From contig UQFN01000006.1 of NCBI GenBank assembly GCA_900540365.1, forward strand, positions 1-64,000: a DNA stretch of 64,000 bases, written 5' to 3'. The position numbers were made by a program, and so were the translations under genes. The notes beneath the pieces were generated by a model. That model ran no database searches. It saw only the letters and a list, made by a program, of their open reading frames with translations, and had not been told where the DNA came from. The stretch's first letter is position 1; each line of letters starts with the position of its first letter. Source of the DNA: an uncultured Mollicutes bacterium (GTDB lineage Bacteria > Bacillota_I > Bacilli_A > RFN20 > CAG-826). Shown here piece by piece: positions 32,590 through 42,232 of the stretch.

Positions 32590-32691
32590 AATGCTTAATT
32601 ATTATATCTAAGTAAAGACATAAAAGCAATTGTTAATAAAATTAAGTAGCCTATTTTTTATTAAATAAGTCGAATTTATATAAATAACTGC

Positions 32692-32720
32692 TTTAAATTG
32701 AATATCTAAAATTATATAAT
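32692..32720 (+). promoter_or_regulatory. Promoter of nifJ
   Basis: TTTAAA (32692-32697), 17-bp spacer, perfect TATAAT (32715-32720), followed about 16 bp later by a strong Shine-Dalgarno (AAAGGAG). Confidence 0.5.
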
Positions 32721-32747
32721 AATTTTGTTTTATAAAGGAGATTTAAA

Positions 32748-35700
32748 ATGTCAGATGTTAAAAAGACCATGCTTAGTGTTGATGGCAATACTGCTGCAGC
32801 AATAGGTAGTTATAACTTTACAGAAGTCGCAGCAATTTATCCTATTACTCCATCAAGTCCTATGGCAGATCATGTTGATGTTTATGCAAGTCAAGGGAAG
32901 AAAAATTTCTTTGGTAATGTTGTAAAAGTTTGTGAAATGCAAAGTGAAGCTGGTGCTAGTGGTGCTTTACATGGTGCCCTCCAAGGCGGATCACTTGCTA
33001 CAACTTATACTGCAAGCCAAGGATTATTATTAATGATTCCTAATATTTATAAGTGGTGTGGTGAACTCTTACCTGCAGTTATGCATGTAAGTGCTAGAAG
33101 TTTAGCAACTCGTTCATTATCAATTTTTGGTGATCACCAAGATGTTTATGCAATTAGACAAACTGGTATCACAATGTTATGTTCACATTCTGTTCAAGAA
33201 GTAGCTGATTTAACTCCAGTTGCTCACTTAATTGCCATTGAATCAAGTTATCCAATGTGTCATTTCTTTGATGGATTTAGAACTAGCCATGAAATTCAAA
33301 ATGTTGAATTCGTTGCTGATGAAGAATGGGAAAAATTATTAAATAGAGAAAAAGTCGAAGAATTTAGAGCAAGAGCTCTTAATCCACATACTCACCCAGT
33401 TACTCGTGGTGGTGCTGAAAATGATGATATTTATTTCCAAGGCAGAGAAGCTCAAAACGAACATTACAATAAAGTAATTGAAATCGCTGATAAATACTTC
33501 AAGAAAGCTAGTGAATTAACTGGTAGAACTTATGCTCCATTTGTTTATGTTGGTGATAAGAAAGCTACAAAAGTTATTATTGCAATGGGAAGTGTCACTG
33601 AAACTGCTTTAGAAGTTGTTAACGATTTAATGAGTAAAGGCGAAAAAGTTGGTTTAGTTAAAGTTCATTTATATAGACCATTTAGCGCTAAACATTTAGT
33701 TAGTGTTTTACCTGATACTGTTAAAGAAATTGCTGTATTAGATAGAACAAAAGAAATGGGAGCAGTTGGTGAACCTTTATATGAAGATGTTGTTACTGCT
33801 TTAACATTAACTAATAAAATTGATTCAGTTAAAGTCATCGGTGGAAGATATGGTTTAAGTAGTAAAGATACTCAACCAAAACATATCAAAGCTGTTTATG
33901 ATGTTATGTTAACTGGAAAAGAATTCCATAATTTTACAATTGGAATTAATGATGATGTTACTCATTTATCATTAAAAGCTGATGATAACTATGAAATCGC
34001 TCACAATTATACTTCTTGCTTATTCTATGGATTAGGTAGTGATGGTACAGTTGGTGCAAATAAATCAAGTGTTAAGATTATTGGTGATGCAACTCATCAA
34101 TATGCTCAAGCATATTTTGCTTATGACTCAAGAAAATCTGGCGGTGTTACTCGTTCACACCTTAGATTTGGAAAAGAACCAATTCATTCAACTTATTATG
34201 TAGAACACGCTGATTTTATTAGCTGCTCACTTGATACATATGTCTTTAGATTCGATATGTTAAAGAATTTAAAAAGAGGTGGAACATTCTTATTAAATAC
34301 TGATATGGATGATGAAACCTTAATTAAATCTTTACCTAATAGAGTTAAAAATCAATTAGCTACTAAAGGTGCTAAATTCTATGTTATTGATGCTAATAAG
34401 ATTGCTGCTGAAATTGGTATGGGTAGACATACAAATACTATTTTACAAAGTGCATTCTTCTACTTAAATCCACAAATTATGCCTTACGAAGATGCTAATA
34501 AGTGGATGAAGAAATTAGCAGAAAAAACTTATAGTAGAAAAGGACAAGAAATTGTTGAACTTAACTATAAAGCTATTGATAAAGGTACTGAAGGATTAAG
34601 AGAAATTAAAGTTGATCCAGCTTGGAAAGATTTACCATTTGTTAGAGAAAGAAATACAATTGGTGAAGATTACTTCGATACTTATGTTGATCATGTTAAT
34701 ACTCTTGATGGTAATGACATTCCAGTTTCTAAATTCACCGAATTTGAATTATTAGATGGAACAATGGAAGAAAATATTACTTATAAAGAAAAAAGAAGTA
34801 TTGCTGATAGAGTTCCTGAATGGAATAAAGATTATTGTATTCAATGTAATCAATGTGCCTTTGTTTGTCCACATGCTACCATTCGTCCATTCTTATTAAC
34901 TGATGAAGAAGTTAATAAAGGACCAGAAGGTTTAGTTGACCATGTTAAAGATGCTCTTGGACCAACAGTTAAAGGTATGAAATTCGTTATTCAAGTTTCT
35001 CCAATGAACTGTGTTGGATGTGGACTTTGTGTTAATGAATGTATGGCAAATAAACAAGCTAAACTTAAAGGAAATGATCATTTTGCTCTTAAGATGGTTG
35101 AAGCTAAATCTCAATTTGATAAAGAGAAATATGCTGAATATTTATATAAACATACAGAATATAAGAGTGATAAATTCCCAACTAATACTGTAAAAGGTGT
35201 TGGTTTCTTAATGCCATATATGGAAATTAGTGGTGCTTGTGCTGGATGTGGAGAAACTCCATATTATAGATTATTATCACAATTATTTGGTAAAGATATG
35301 TTAGTTGCTAATGCAACTGGATGTAGTTCAATTTATAGTGGTTCAACTCCACTTACTCCATTTGTTACTGATAAGAATGGCAATGGTGTTGCTTGGGCTA
35401 ACTCCTTATTTGAAGATAATGCTGAATATGGTTATGGTATGAGACTTGCTACTAATTATAAATTAATGCAAATCGCTCGTATTTTAGAAGCTGCTTTAAA
35501 TAGTGAAACAGTTGAAGTTGAATTAAAAACTACAATTAAAGATTATCTTGCTAATATTAAAAACAAAGAAGAAGCTCGTAAGATTATCCCTAACTTAGTT
35601 AATTTAGTTAAAGCTAGTAAAGATCAAGCTGTTAAAGAAGTCTTAGAATTTGAAAGAGACTTATTAGATAAATCAGTTTGGATTGTTGGTGGTGATGGAT

Positions 35701-36317
35701 GGTCATATGATATTGGTTATGGCGGTCTTGATCACGTTCTTGCTAGTGAAGATGATGTTAATGTTATGGTTTTGGATACTGAAGTTTATTCTAATACAGG
35801 TGGTCAATCTTCTAAATCAAGTCAAACTGGTAGTATTGCTCAATTTACTGCTAGTGGTAAAAAGACAAGAAAGAAGAATCTTGCTTTAATGGCAATGAGC
35901 TATGGTACAGTTTATGTTGCTCAAGTTGCTTTAGGTGCTAACCCAATGAAAGCAATTCAAGCCTTTAAAGAAGCTGAAAGCTATAATGGACCATCATTAA
36001 TTATTTGCTATGCTCCATGTATTAACCAAGGAATTAAAGGTGGTTTAGTTAACTCAATTGCTACTGAAAAAGCAGCTGTTGAATGTGGTTACTTTACAAC
36101 CTTTAGATATGATCCTCGTAAACTTGAAGAAGGAAAACCAGCTCTTGAACTTGACTGCAAAGAACCTGACTTCACTAAGTTTAGAGAATTCATTCTTAAA
36201 GAAACTAGATATTCACAACTTCCAAAAGTTAATCCAGAACATTACGAAGAACTTTTCGAAAAGAGTGAAAAAGCTGCTAAAGATAGATGGGAAAGAATTA
36301 AAAAATTTGGACTTTAA
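32748..36317 (+). CDS. nifJ: Pyruvate:ferredoxin (flavodoxin) oxidoreductase
   Basis: A 1189-residue single-chain PFOR that oxidises pyruvate with CoA to acetyl-CoA, CO2 and reduced ferredoxin or flavodoxin. Domain I begins with YPITPSSPMADH near residue 31. Two ferredoxin-type 4Fe-4S motifs occur near 697 (CIQCNQCAFVCPHA) and 753 (CVGCGLCVNEC). A further proximal cluster Cys pair is CAGCGETPYY near 826. The thiamine diphosphate domain carries GGDGWSYDIGYGG near 980 and YSNTGGQSSKSS near 1012. Length is normal. It is monocistronic with its own promoter and terminator, and it marks anaerobic energy metabolism. Confidence 0.97.
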   Translation: MSDVKKTMLSVDGNTAAAIGSYNFTEVAAIYPITPSSPMADHVDVYASQGKKNFFGNVVKVCEMQSEAGASGALHGALQGGSLATTYTASQGLLLMIPNIYKWCGELLPAVMHVSARSLATRSLSIFGDHQDVYAIRQTGITMLCSHSVQEVADLTPVAHLIAIESSYPMCHFFDGFRTSHEIQNVEFVADEEWEKLLNREKVEEFRARALNPHTHPVTRGGAENDDIYFQGREAQNEHYNKVIEIADKYFKKASELTGRTYAPFVYVGDKKATKVIIAMGSVTETALEVVNDLMSKGEKVGLVKVHLYRPFSAKHLVSVLPDTVKEIAVLDRTKEMGAVGEPLYEDVVTALTLTNKIDSVKVIGGRYGLSSKDTQPKHIKAVYDVMLTGKEFHNFTIGINDDVTHLSLKADDNYEIAHNYTSCLFYGLGSDGTVGANKSSVKIIGDATHQYAQAYFAYDSRKSGGVTRSHLRFGKEPIHSTYYVEHADFISCSLDTYVFRFDMLKNLKRGGTFLLNTDMDDETLIKSLPNRVKNQLATKGAKFYVIDANKIAAEIGMGRHTNTILQSAFFYLNPQIMPYEDANKWMKKLAEKTYSRKGQEIVELNYKAIDKGTEGLREIKVDPAWKDLPFVRERNTIGEDYFDTYVDHVNTLDGNDIPVSKFTEFELLDGTMEENITYKEKRSIADRVPEWNKDYCIQCNQCAFVCPHATIRPFLLTDEEVNKGPEGLVDHVKDALGPTVKGMKFVIQVSPMNCVGCGLCVNECMANKQAKLKGNDHFALKMVEAKSQFDKEKYAEYLYKHTEYKSDKFPTNTVKGVGFLMPYMEISGACAGCGETPYYRLLSQLFGKDMLVANATGCSSIYSGSTPLTPFVTDKNGNGVAWANSLFEDNAEYGYGMRLATNYKLMQIARILEAALNSETVEVELKTTIKDYLANIKNKEEARKIIPNLVNLVKASKDQAVKEVLEFERDLLDKSVWIVGGDGWSYDIGYGGLDHVLASEDDVNVMVLDTEVYSNTGGQSSKSSQTGSIAQFTASGKKTRKKNLALMAMSYGTVYVAQVALGANPMKAIQAFKEAESYNGPSLIICYAPCINQGIKGGLVNSIATEKAAVECGYFTTFRYDPRKLEEGKPALELDCKEPDFTKFREFILKETRYSQLPKVNPEHYEELFEKSEKAAKDRWERIKKFGL

Positions 36318-36340
36318 TTTATCATTAGAAATTTATAATT

Positions 36341-36369
36341 AAGGTATAGGTTATCCTATACCTTTTTTT
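36341..36369 (+). terminator. Terminator after nifJ
   Basis: Perfect 10-bp stem AAGGTATAGG/CCTATACCTT with loop TTAT and a run of Ts. Confidence 0.92.
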
Positions 36370-36428
36370 GTTTTTACTAAAATAGTTTACTTTTAAAGAC
36401 TTTTTTTCAAAAATGTTAAATAATTTAG

Positions 36429-36465
36429 TTGCATTTAATATCAATACTATGTAAACTAGTATTGA
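36429..36465 (+). promoter_or_regulatory. Promoter with overlapping palindromic operator upstream of the hemolysin-III gene
   Basis: TTGCAT (36429-36434), 17-bp spacer and TAAACT (36452-36457) form the promoter. A perfect 9-bp inverted repeat TCAATACTA-N7-TAGTATTGA (36441-36465) covers the -10 and the start site. It has no T-run, so it is more likely a repressor operator than a terminator. The SD (GAGGT) and ATG follow at 36470-36479. Confidence 0.5.
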
Positions 36466-36478
36466 AAACGAGGTCATT

Positions 36479-37204
36479 ATGAGTTTAAAAGAAATTGCCT
36501 TACCAGATTACAAATTACGCCATGAGTTATGGAATAGTATTTCGCATGGCCTTGGTGCTTTATTTGGAATTTTTGTAATGATTTTTTGTTTAATAAAAGT
36601 AGTTAATAATGGCTTTGATATGAATGCAATTCCTTCGGATCCTCATAGCTATACAAATTATATTTGTAAAATTATTAGTGTAATTTTATATAGTTTAGGT
36701 TTAATAATTACTTATACAATTAGTTGTATTTACCACGCTTTAGGTAAACATAATAATAAAAGAGTTTTACGAGTTATTGACCATGATACTGTATATTTGT
36801 TAATTGCTGGAACTTATACTCCATATTGTTTAATTAGTTTAAGAGATGTTTATTTATATGGTGTAATTCCAAATTGTGGATATTTAATTTTTACAGTTGT
36901 ATGGATTTTAGTAATTATTGGAATTGTTTTTAATTCAATAAATATAAATAAATTTAAAATTGTAAGTTTTGTAATGTATATTGCAGCTGGATGGACAATA
37001 ATATTTGCTTCCTATGAGATATATATGGCCATTGGACAAAATGGATTTTTATTATTACTTTTTGGTGGTATTAGTTATACATTGGGAAGTATTTTATATG
37101 GACTTGGTGGAAAATATAGTGTTTGGTTTCATACGGTTTTTCACTTTTTTGTTTTAGCTGGAACAATTTTGCAATTTATTTCTATATATTTATATGTAAT
37201 ATAA
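36479..37204 (+). CDS. Hemolysin III / PAQR family membrane protein
   Basis: A 241-residue protein with seven predicted helices, belonging to the HlyIII/PAQR family (YqfA/TrhA type). The conserved metal-site residues are visible: RHELWNSISHGLGAL near residue 19 (first His), YHAL and IDHDTVYLLIAGTYTP near 87-115 (Asp and His), and HTVFHFFVLAG near 220 (two His). Bacterial members affect membrane lipid homeostasis; true hemolysis is doubtful. It stands alone behind a promoter overlapped by a palindrome, so it may be under specific repression. Confidence 0.9.
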   Translation: MSLKEIALPDYKLRHELWNSISHGLGALFGIFVMIFCLIKVVNNGFDMNAIPSDPHSYTNYICKIISVILYSLGLIITYTISCIYHALGKHNNKRVLRVIDHDTVYLLIAGTYTPYCLISLRDVYLYGVIPNCGYLIFTVVWILVIIGIVFNSININKFKIVSFVMYIAAGWTIIFASYEIYMAIGQNGFLLLLFGGISYTLGSILYGLGGKYSVWFHTVFHFFVLAGTILQFISIYLYVI

Positions 37205-37228
37205 ATATCAAAAATTTAATAATTCTTG

Positions 37229-37234
37229 TATAAT
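37229..37234 (+). promoter_or_regulatory. -10 element of uvrA (near-leaderless start)
   Basis: TATAAT nine bases before the ATG at 37244, with no Shine-Dalgarno between; predicted leader of about 0-3 nt. No good -35 is seen. Confidence 0.5.
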
Positions 37235-37243
37235 AGATTCCGT

Positions 37244-40105
37244 ATGGGAATTAATAATATTATTGTTAAAGGTGCAAAAGAAAATAACTTAAAAAATATA
37301 ACTGTTAGTTTACCAAAAGATAAGTTAATTGTTTTTTCTGGGTTAAGCGGAAGTGGAAAATCTACTTTAGCTTTTGATACGATTTTTGCAGAAGGTCAAA
37401 GAAGATATGTCGAATCTTTATCTAGTTATGCTCGACAATTTTTAGGTAGTTTTGAAAAACCTGATGTTGAAAGTATCGAAGGACTTTCACCTGCAATTGC
37501 TATTGATCAAAAAACAACCTCCCATAATCCTCGTAGTACGGTTGGAACTGTAACTGAAATATATGATTATTTAAGATTATTATTTGCTAGAGTTGGTGTA
37601 CCTTATTGTCCTACACATAATGTTCCAATTGTTTCTTTTTCACTTGCTAAAATTACTGATATAATTCTTGAAAATGAAGTGAATAGCAAAGTGCAAATTA
37701 TTGCTCCAATCGTAAGAAATGAAAAAGGAACTCATAAAGAAACTTTATTAAAAATTAAGGAAAATGGTTTTAGTCGACTTAGAATTGATGGTGAAAATAT
37801 TTTAATTGATGATGTTAAATTATTAGATAAAAATAAAAGACATAATATTGATATTATAATTGACCGTATTGTTTTAAAAGAAGGAGTTAGAGGAAGAGTT
37901 TTTGAAGCCTGTGAACTTGCTAGTGAATGGTCAAATGGATTTGTAATTGCTTTAATTAATGATAACGAAAGACTTTTTAGTGAAAAGAATGCTTGTCCAA
38001 TTTGTGGATTTAGTGTTCCTAAACTTGAACCAAGATTATTTTCATTTAATTCTCCTTTAGGATGTTGTTCTTCTTGTAATGGGCTTGGAATTAAACAAGA
38101 ATTAGATCTTGATTTACTTGTTCCTGATAAATCACTTTCAATAAATGAAGGGGCAATAATTTATTATAAAAATACGATAAATACGACAAATCTTGATTGG
38201 CAAAACTTTAATGTTTTACTTGAATATTATCATATTCCAAAAGATGTACCTTTTAATAAATTAACTGAAAGAGATGTTGATTTAATTTTAAATGGCAGTA
38301 AAGAACCAATTTCTTATAAGATTACAAGCGCTAGTGGAATTACTAAAAAATCAACAAGTTTTATTGAAGGCTTAAAAACTAAAATTGAACGCCTACATGC
38401 AGAAACTACTAGTGATTTTAGCCGTGAATATTTAGGTAAATTTTTACGCGATAAAGTTTGTACAGCTTGTAATGGTGCTCGACTTTCCAAAGAAGCTTTA
38501 GCTGTTAGAGTTGATGGTTTAAATATATATGAAGTAAGTTGTTTATCATTAGATAAATTATATGAATGGGTTTTAAATTTAAAAAATGTTTTAACTTCAA
38601 ATCAATGCTTAATTGCGGAATTAGTTATTAATGAATTAAAAAATCGTATTAAATTTTTAGTCGATGTTGGACTTGAATATTTAACTTTAAATCGTTTATC
38701 AATGACTTTAAGTGGTGGTGAAAGTCAAAGAATTCGTTTAGCAACTCAAATTGGTTCTAAACTAAGTGGCGTCCTTTATGTTTTGGATGAACCTTCAATT
38801 GGTTTACATCAAAAAGATAATGAAAAATTAATTAATTCATTAAAAGAAATGCGCGATTTAGGAAATACTTTAATTGTTGTTGAACATGATGATGAAATGA
38901 TAAAAAATGCTGATTATATCGTTGATGTTGGTCCTGGAGCAGGAGTTCATGGTGGAGAAATTGTGGCTTGTGGAAAGCTTGAAGACATTATGAATGCGCC
39001 TAATTCAATTACTGGACAATATTTAGCAGGTAAAAAATACATTCCAGTTCCATATGAAAGAAAAAAAGGTAATGGACATTATTTAGAAATCGATGGATGT
39101 AGTGTTAACAATTTAAAAAATATTGATGTTAAATTTCCACTTGGTAAATTTATTTGTGTCACTGGAGTTAGTGGAAGTGGAAAATCAAGTTTAGTAAATG
39201 AAACTTTATTTTTAGCAATTAAAAAAGAACTTGAACATTTAGATGTTATTCCAGGTCCTTATAAAAGTTTAAAAGGACTTGAATATATTGATAAAGTTAT
39301 TAATATTTCTCAAGAACCAATTGGAAGAACTCCTAGATCAAACCCTGCAACTTATGTTAAAGCTTTTGATGATATTAGAGATATTTTTGCTAATACAATT
39401 GAGGCAAAGGCTCGTGGTTTTGATAAATCACGTTTTAGTTTTAATGTTCCTGGAGGCCGTTGTGAACATTGTCAAGGAGCTGGTGTAACTAGAATTCCAA
39501 TGAATTTTTTACCAGATGTTTATGTTAAGTGCGATGAATGTAATGGTAAAAGATATAATGAAGAAACTTTACTTTGTACATATAAAGGTAAATCAATATA
39601 TGATGTTTTAGAAATGACTATTGAAGATGCTTATGAATTTTTCAAAAATCAGCAAGGTTTAGCAAGGAAATTACAAACTTTAGTAAGTGTTGGATTAGGT
39701 TATATGAAACTTGGACAACCAGCCACAACTTTAAGTGGAGGAGAAGCTCAAAGAGTTAAACTTGCTTATTACTTACAAAAACGTCCAACTGGTAAAACTT
39801 TATATATATTAGATGAACCTACGACTGGTCTTCATATTGATGATGTTAGTCGTTTATTAAAAGTATTAGAAAAGATTGTTGAAAACGGAGATACTATCAT
39901 CGTTATCGAACATAATCTCGATGTTATTAAAATGGCTGATTATATCATTGATATTGGACCTGATGGTGGAAATAAAGGTGGAACAGTTGTAGCTTGTGGA
40001 ACTCCTGAAGAGGTTTCTAATAATCCTAATAGCTATACTGGAAAATATTTAAAAGAAGTTTTAGAAGTTGATAGACAAAGAAAGGAGAAAATCCATGAAT
40101 CATGA
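37244..40105 (+). CDS. uvrA: Excinuclease ABC subunit A
   Basis: A 953-residue UvrA, the damage-recognition ATPase of nucleotide excision repair. The first P-loop GLSGSGKST lies near residue 32 with the diagnostic RYVESLSSYARQFLG. The first zinc site (CPICGFSV and CCSSCNG) is near 250, and signature I is LSGGESQRIRLA near 488. The second half has P-loop GVSGSGKSS near 641, the zinc module CEHCQGAG and CDECNGKRY near 740, and signature II LSGGEAQRVKLA near 830. I place the start at the ATG at 37244 rather than the upstream TTG at 37226, which lies in the -10 region. lgt starts 11 nt before its stop. Confidence 0.97.
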   Translation: MGINNIIVKGAKENNLKNITVSLPKDKLIVFSGLSGSGKSTLAFDTIFAEGQRRYVESLSSYARQFLGSFEKPDVESIEGLSPAIAIDQKTTSHNPRSTVGTVTEIYDYLRLLFARVGVPYCPTHNVPIVSFSLAKITDIILENEVNSKVQIIAPIVRNEKGTHKETLLKIKENGFSRLRIDGENILIDDVKLLDKNKRHNIDIIIDRIVLKEGVRGRVFEACELASEWSNGFVIALINDNERLFSEKNACPICGFSVPKLEPRLFSFNSPLGCCSSCNGLGIKQELDLDLLVPDKSLSINEGAIIYYKNTINTTNLDWQNFNVLLEYYHIPKDVPFNKLTERDVDLILNGSKEPISYKITSASGITKKSTSFIEGLKTKIERLHAETTSDFSREYLGKFLRDKVCTACNGARLSKEALAVRVDGLNIYEVSCLSLDKLYEWVLNLKNVLTSNQCLIAELVINELKNRIKFLVDVGLEYLTLNRLSMTLSGGESQRIRLATQIGSKLSGVLYVLDEPSIGLHQKDNEKLINSLKEMRDLGNTLIVVEHDDEMIKNADYIVDVGPGAGVHGGEIVACGKLEDIMNAPNSITGQYLAGKKYIPVPYERKKGNGHYLEIDGCSVNNLKNIDVKFPLGKFICVTGVSGSGKSSLVNETLFLAIKKELEHLDVIPGPYKSLKGLEYIDKVINISQEPIGRTPRSNPATYVKAFDDIRDIFANTIEAKARGFDKSRFSFNVPGGRCEHCQGAGVTRIPMNFLPDVYVKCDECNGKRYNEETLLCTYKGKSIYDVLEMTIEDAYEFFKNQQGLARKLQTLVSVGLGYMKLGQPATTLSGGEAQRVKLAYYLQKRPTGKTLYILDEPTTGLHIDDVSRLLKVLEKIVENGDTIIVIEHNLDVIKMADYIIDIGPDGGNKGGTVVACGTPEEVSNNPNSYTGKYLKEVLEVDRQRKEKIHES

Positions 40106-41552
40106 TGTAATTTATTATTTTGGTCTAAGTCTAGTTTTAGTTGCAATTATTGGTGTCATTGTCTTTTTATATAGATTAAATATCATTAAAAAAACCTTAG
40201 ATTTAAAGGGTATTTTAAAAAAATACTTAGTTTTTATTATTGGAATACCTTTAATATTTTTAATTGGATTTATCCTTTTAAATGTCGCTTTCTTTATTGA
40301 TGAAGCAACAATTAATAATATGAACTTACATAATATAGTTCTTGATGGTGGACATTTAACTTTGACTTATTTATTTGGAACATTATTTACAATTTTCTTA
40401 TTTACATCAATTTATGGAGTATATTTAACTTACTTTACACCTAATATAAATGAAAAATTAAAAAAGATTTCAAAAATAACTTATATATCTGCAATTGTTT
40501 TGGGAGTTGTTTCATTTATTTGCTATACCGAAGGAATTGCTCCTTATTTAGTTTATCCTTTAGCAAATACACTTCATATTGGAGAAAAAGGAATTGTTTT
40601 ATTAAGAAATCCTAGTGCTGATGGATTAAACATTGCTTTATATGCCGTATTTATTTTAAGTGGAGCTTTATTAGTTTTACTTATTTGCAACCATCTTGCT
40701 TATAAATATTATGGAGAACACGGCTTATTATATACTTGCTTCTTTATCGCTTTTCCTTGTGGAGTAATTGGTGCACGTTTATGGTATGTTATTTTAGATA
40801 TTTCAAATAAAGGAAGTATGTCTCAATATGTTCAAGACTGGACGAAGATTTTTGATATTCGTCAAGGCGGGCTTGGAATTATGGGAGGAGCTATTTTAGG
40901 AATTATTGGTGGAGTTACCACAATGTTAATTTTAAAATATGCTTTAAAAAGAAAACCATATACAAAAATGAATTATTTATTTGTTGCTGATTTTATTGTT
41001 CCAGCAATTTTAGTTGCTCAAGCAATTGGTAGATGGGGTAATTTCTTTAATAATGAAGTTAATGGATACCCAATAAGTGTTGAATATTTTGCATTTTTAC
41101 CAACATTTGTTAAAAATCAAATGATGTATGCAGATCATGGCTCTTCATCATTACAGCCAGGAATGATTTATTTACCATTATTTTTCATTGAATTTTGTAC
41201 TAATTTAATAGGTTATTTTGTCTTATATTATGGATTTGGAAGAAAATATTTCTCTAAATGGTTTATTAAATTTACGAATTTATTTATAAAAGATAAAGAT
41301 AAGAAACTAATTAATGTTGATTCATATCATGCTGATGGAACTTTAGTTGGTGGATATTTAGTTTGGTATGGAGTAACTAGAGCTATTTTAGAGCCTTTAA
41401 GAACAGGTTCAGATTATTTTAAAAGTAGTGAAATTACAAGTTATGTAATGATTGGTGGAGGAATATTAATTATTATTTTCTTCATTTTATTTAAAGCACT
41501 TTATTTAGATAGAAAACCTTTAAAAGAAGTTGATGTTCAAAAAGATGAATAA
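40095..41552 (+). CDS. lgt: Prolipoprotein diacylglyceryl transferase with N-terminal membrane extension
   Basis: A 485-residue membrane enzyme that transfers diacylglycerol to the lipobox Cys of prolipoproteins; it is needed by the lipoproteins seen in this window. The catalytic core occupies about residues 175-475, with GARLWYVIL near 227, QGGLGIMGGAILG near 257, the signature AIGRWGNFFNNEVNG near 307 and WYGVTRAILEPLRTGSD near 420. The first ~170 residues form four extra hydrophobic helices absent from the usual 260-300-residue Lgt. The start is the ATG at 40095, 5-6 nt after the SD AAAGGAG; the upstream TTG at 40068 has no SD. It overlaps uvrA by 11 nt. Confidence 0.9.
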   Translation: MNHDVIYYFGLSLVLVAIIGVIVFLYRLNIIKKTLDLKGILKKYLVFIIGIPLIFLIGFILLNVAFFIDEATINNMNLHNIVLDGGHLTLTYLFGTLFTIFLFTSIYGVYLTYFTPNINEKLKKISKITYISAIVLGVVSFICYTEGIAPYLVYPLANTLHIGEKGIVLLRNPSADGLNIALYAVFILSGALLVLLICNHLAYKYYGEHGLLYTCFFIAFPCGVIGARLWYVILDISNKGSMSQYVQDWTKIFDIRQGGLGIMGGAILGIIGGVTTMLILKYALKRKPYTKMNYLFVADFIVPAILVAQAIGRWGNFFNNEVNGYPISVEYFAFLPTFVKNQMMYADHGSSSLQPGMIYLPLFFIEFCTNLIGYFVLYYGFGRKYFSKWFIKFTNLFIKDKDKKLINVDSYHADGTLVGGYLVWYGVTRAILEPLRTGSDYFKSSEITSYVMIGGGILIIIFFILFKALYLDRKPLKEVDVQKDE

Positions 41553-42201
41553 ATTATTAATTTTTGATTTAGATGGAACTTTAATTGATAGCGATGAATG
41601 CATCTTTTTAACATGGAAAGAACTTTTTAGTAAATATCCACCTAGAATAAAAGTTGATGATGAAATGATTTATGAATTTAATGGTCCTTCTTTAAAAGAT
41701 TCTTTAGAGAAGTTATATGATGAAGAAGACCGTGAATTTATTAATAAAGAATATTCTAGAATGACTTTAAAATATTACGATACAAATGTTTATTTATTTA
41801 AAGATGAACTTAAATATTTAAAATTATTAAAAGAAGAAGGTTTTAAAATTGCCTTAAATACGAATAAAACTCGTCCTCGAACAACATATACTTTAAATTT
41901 ATTTAAGATGGAAGATTTATTTGATTATATTGTTTGTGGGGATGAAGTTAAGATTAATAAACCAGATATAGAAGGAGTAACTAAAATTTTAAGTGCTTTA
42001 AATATACCTAAAGAAGATACTTATTTTATTGGTGATACATATTTTGATTATTTAACAGCTAAAAATGCTAATTTAAAAACTATTATTCTTACAATGTTAA
42101 AAAGGAATGATATTGAAAATTTACCTGGAGTTATTTATATAAATTCTTTTGAAGAACTTTATAATTTTTTACATAAAGAAATAGTAAAAAATAATAATTA
42201 A
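41545..42201 (+). CDS. HAD-family phosphatase (phosphoglycolate phosphatase-like)
   Basis: A 218-residue HAD superfamily hydrolase. Motif I DLDGTLIDSDE lies near residue 7 with the nucleophile Asp. Motif II is ALNTNKTRP near 100, a Lys follows in KINKPDIEGV near 137, and motif IV is FIGDTYFDYLTAKNAN near 158. The cap inserted after motif I fits the Gph/PpaX subfamily, but the substrate cannot be read. The ATG (41545) lies within the last codons of lgt (8-nt overlap), so it belongs to the uvrA-lgt operon. Confidence 0.85.
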   Translation: MNKLLIFDLDGTLIDSDECIFLTWKELFSKYPPRIKVDDEMIYEFNGPSLKDSLEKLYDEEDREFINKEYSRMTLKYYDTNVYLFKDELKYLKLLKEEGFKIALNTNKTRPRTTYTLNLFKMEDLFDYIVCGDEVKINKPDIEGVTKILSALNIPKEDTYFIGDTYFDYLTAKNANLKTIILTMLKRNDIENLPGVIYINSFEELYNFLHKEIVKNNN

Positions 42202-42232
42202 ATTATAATAAAAACGGATTTAGGAGAAGGAT

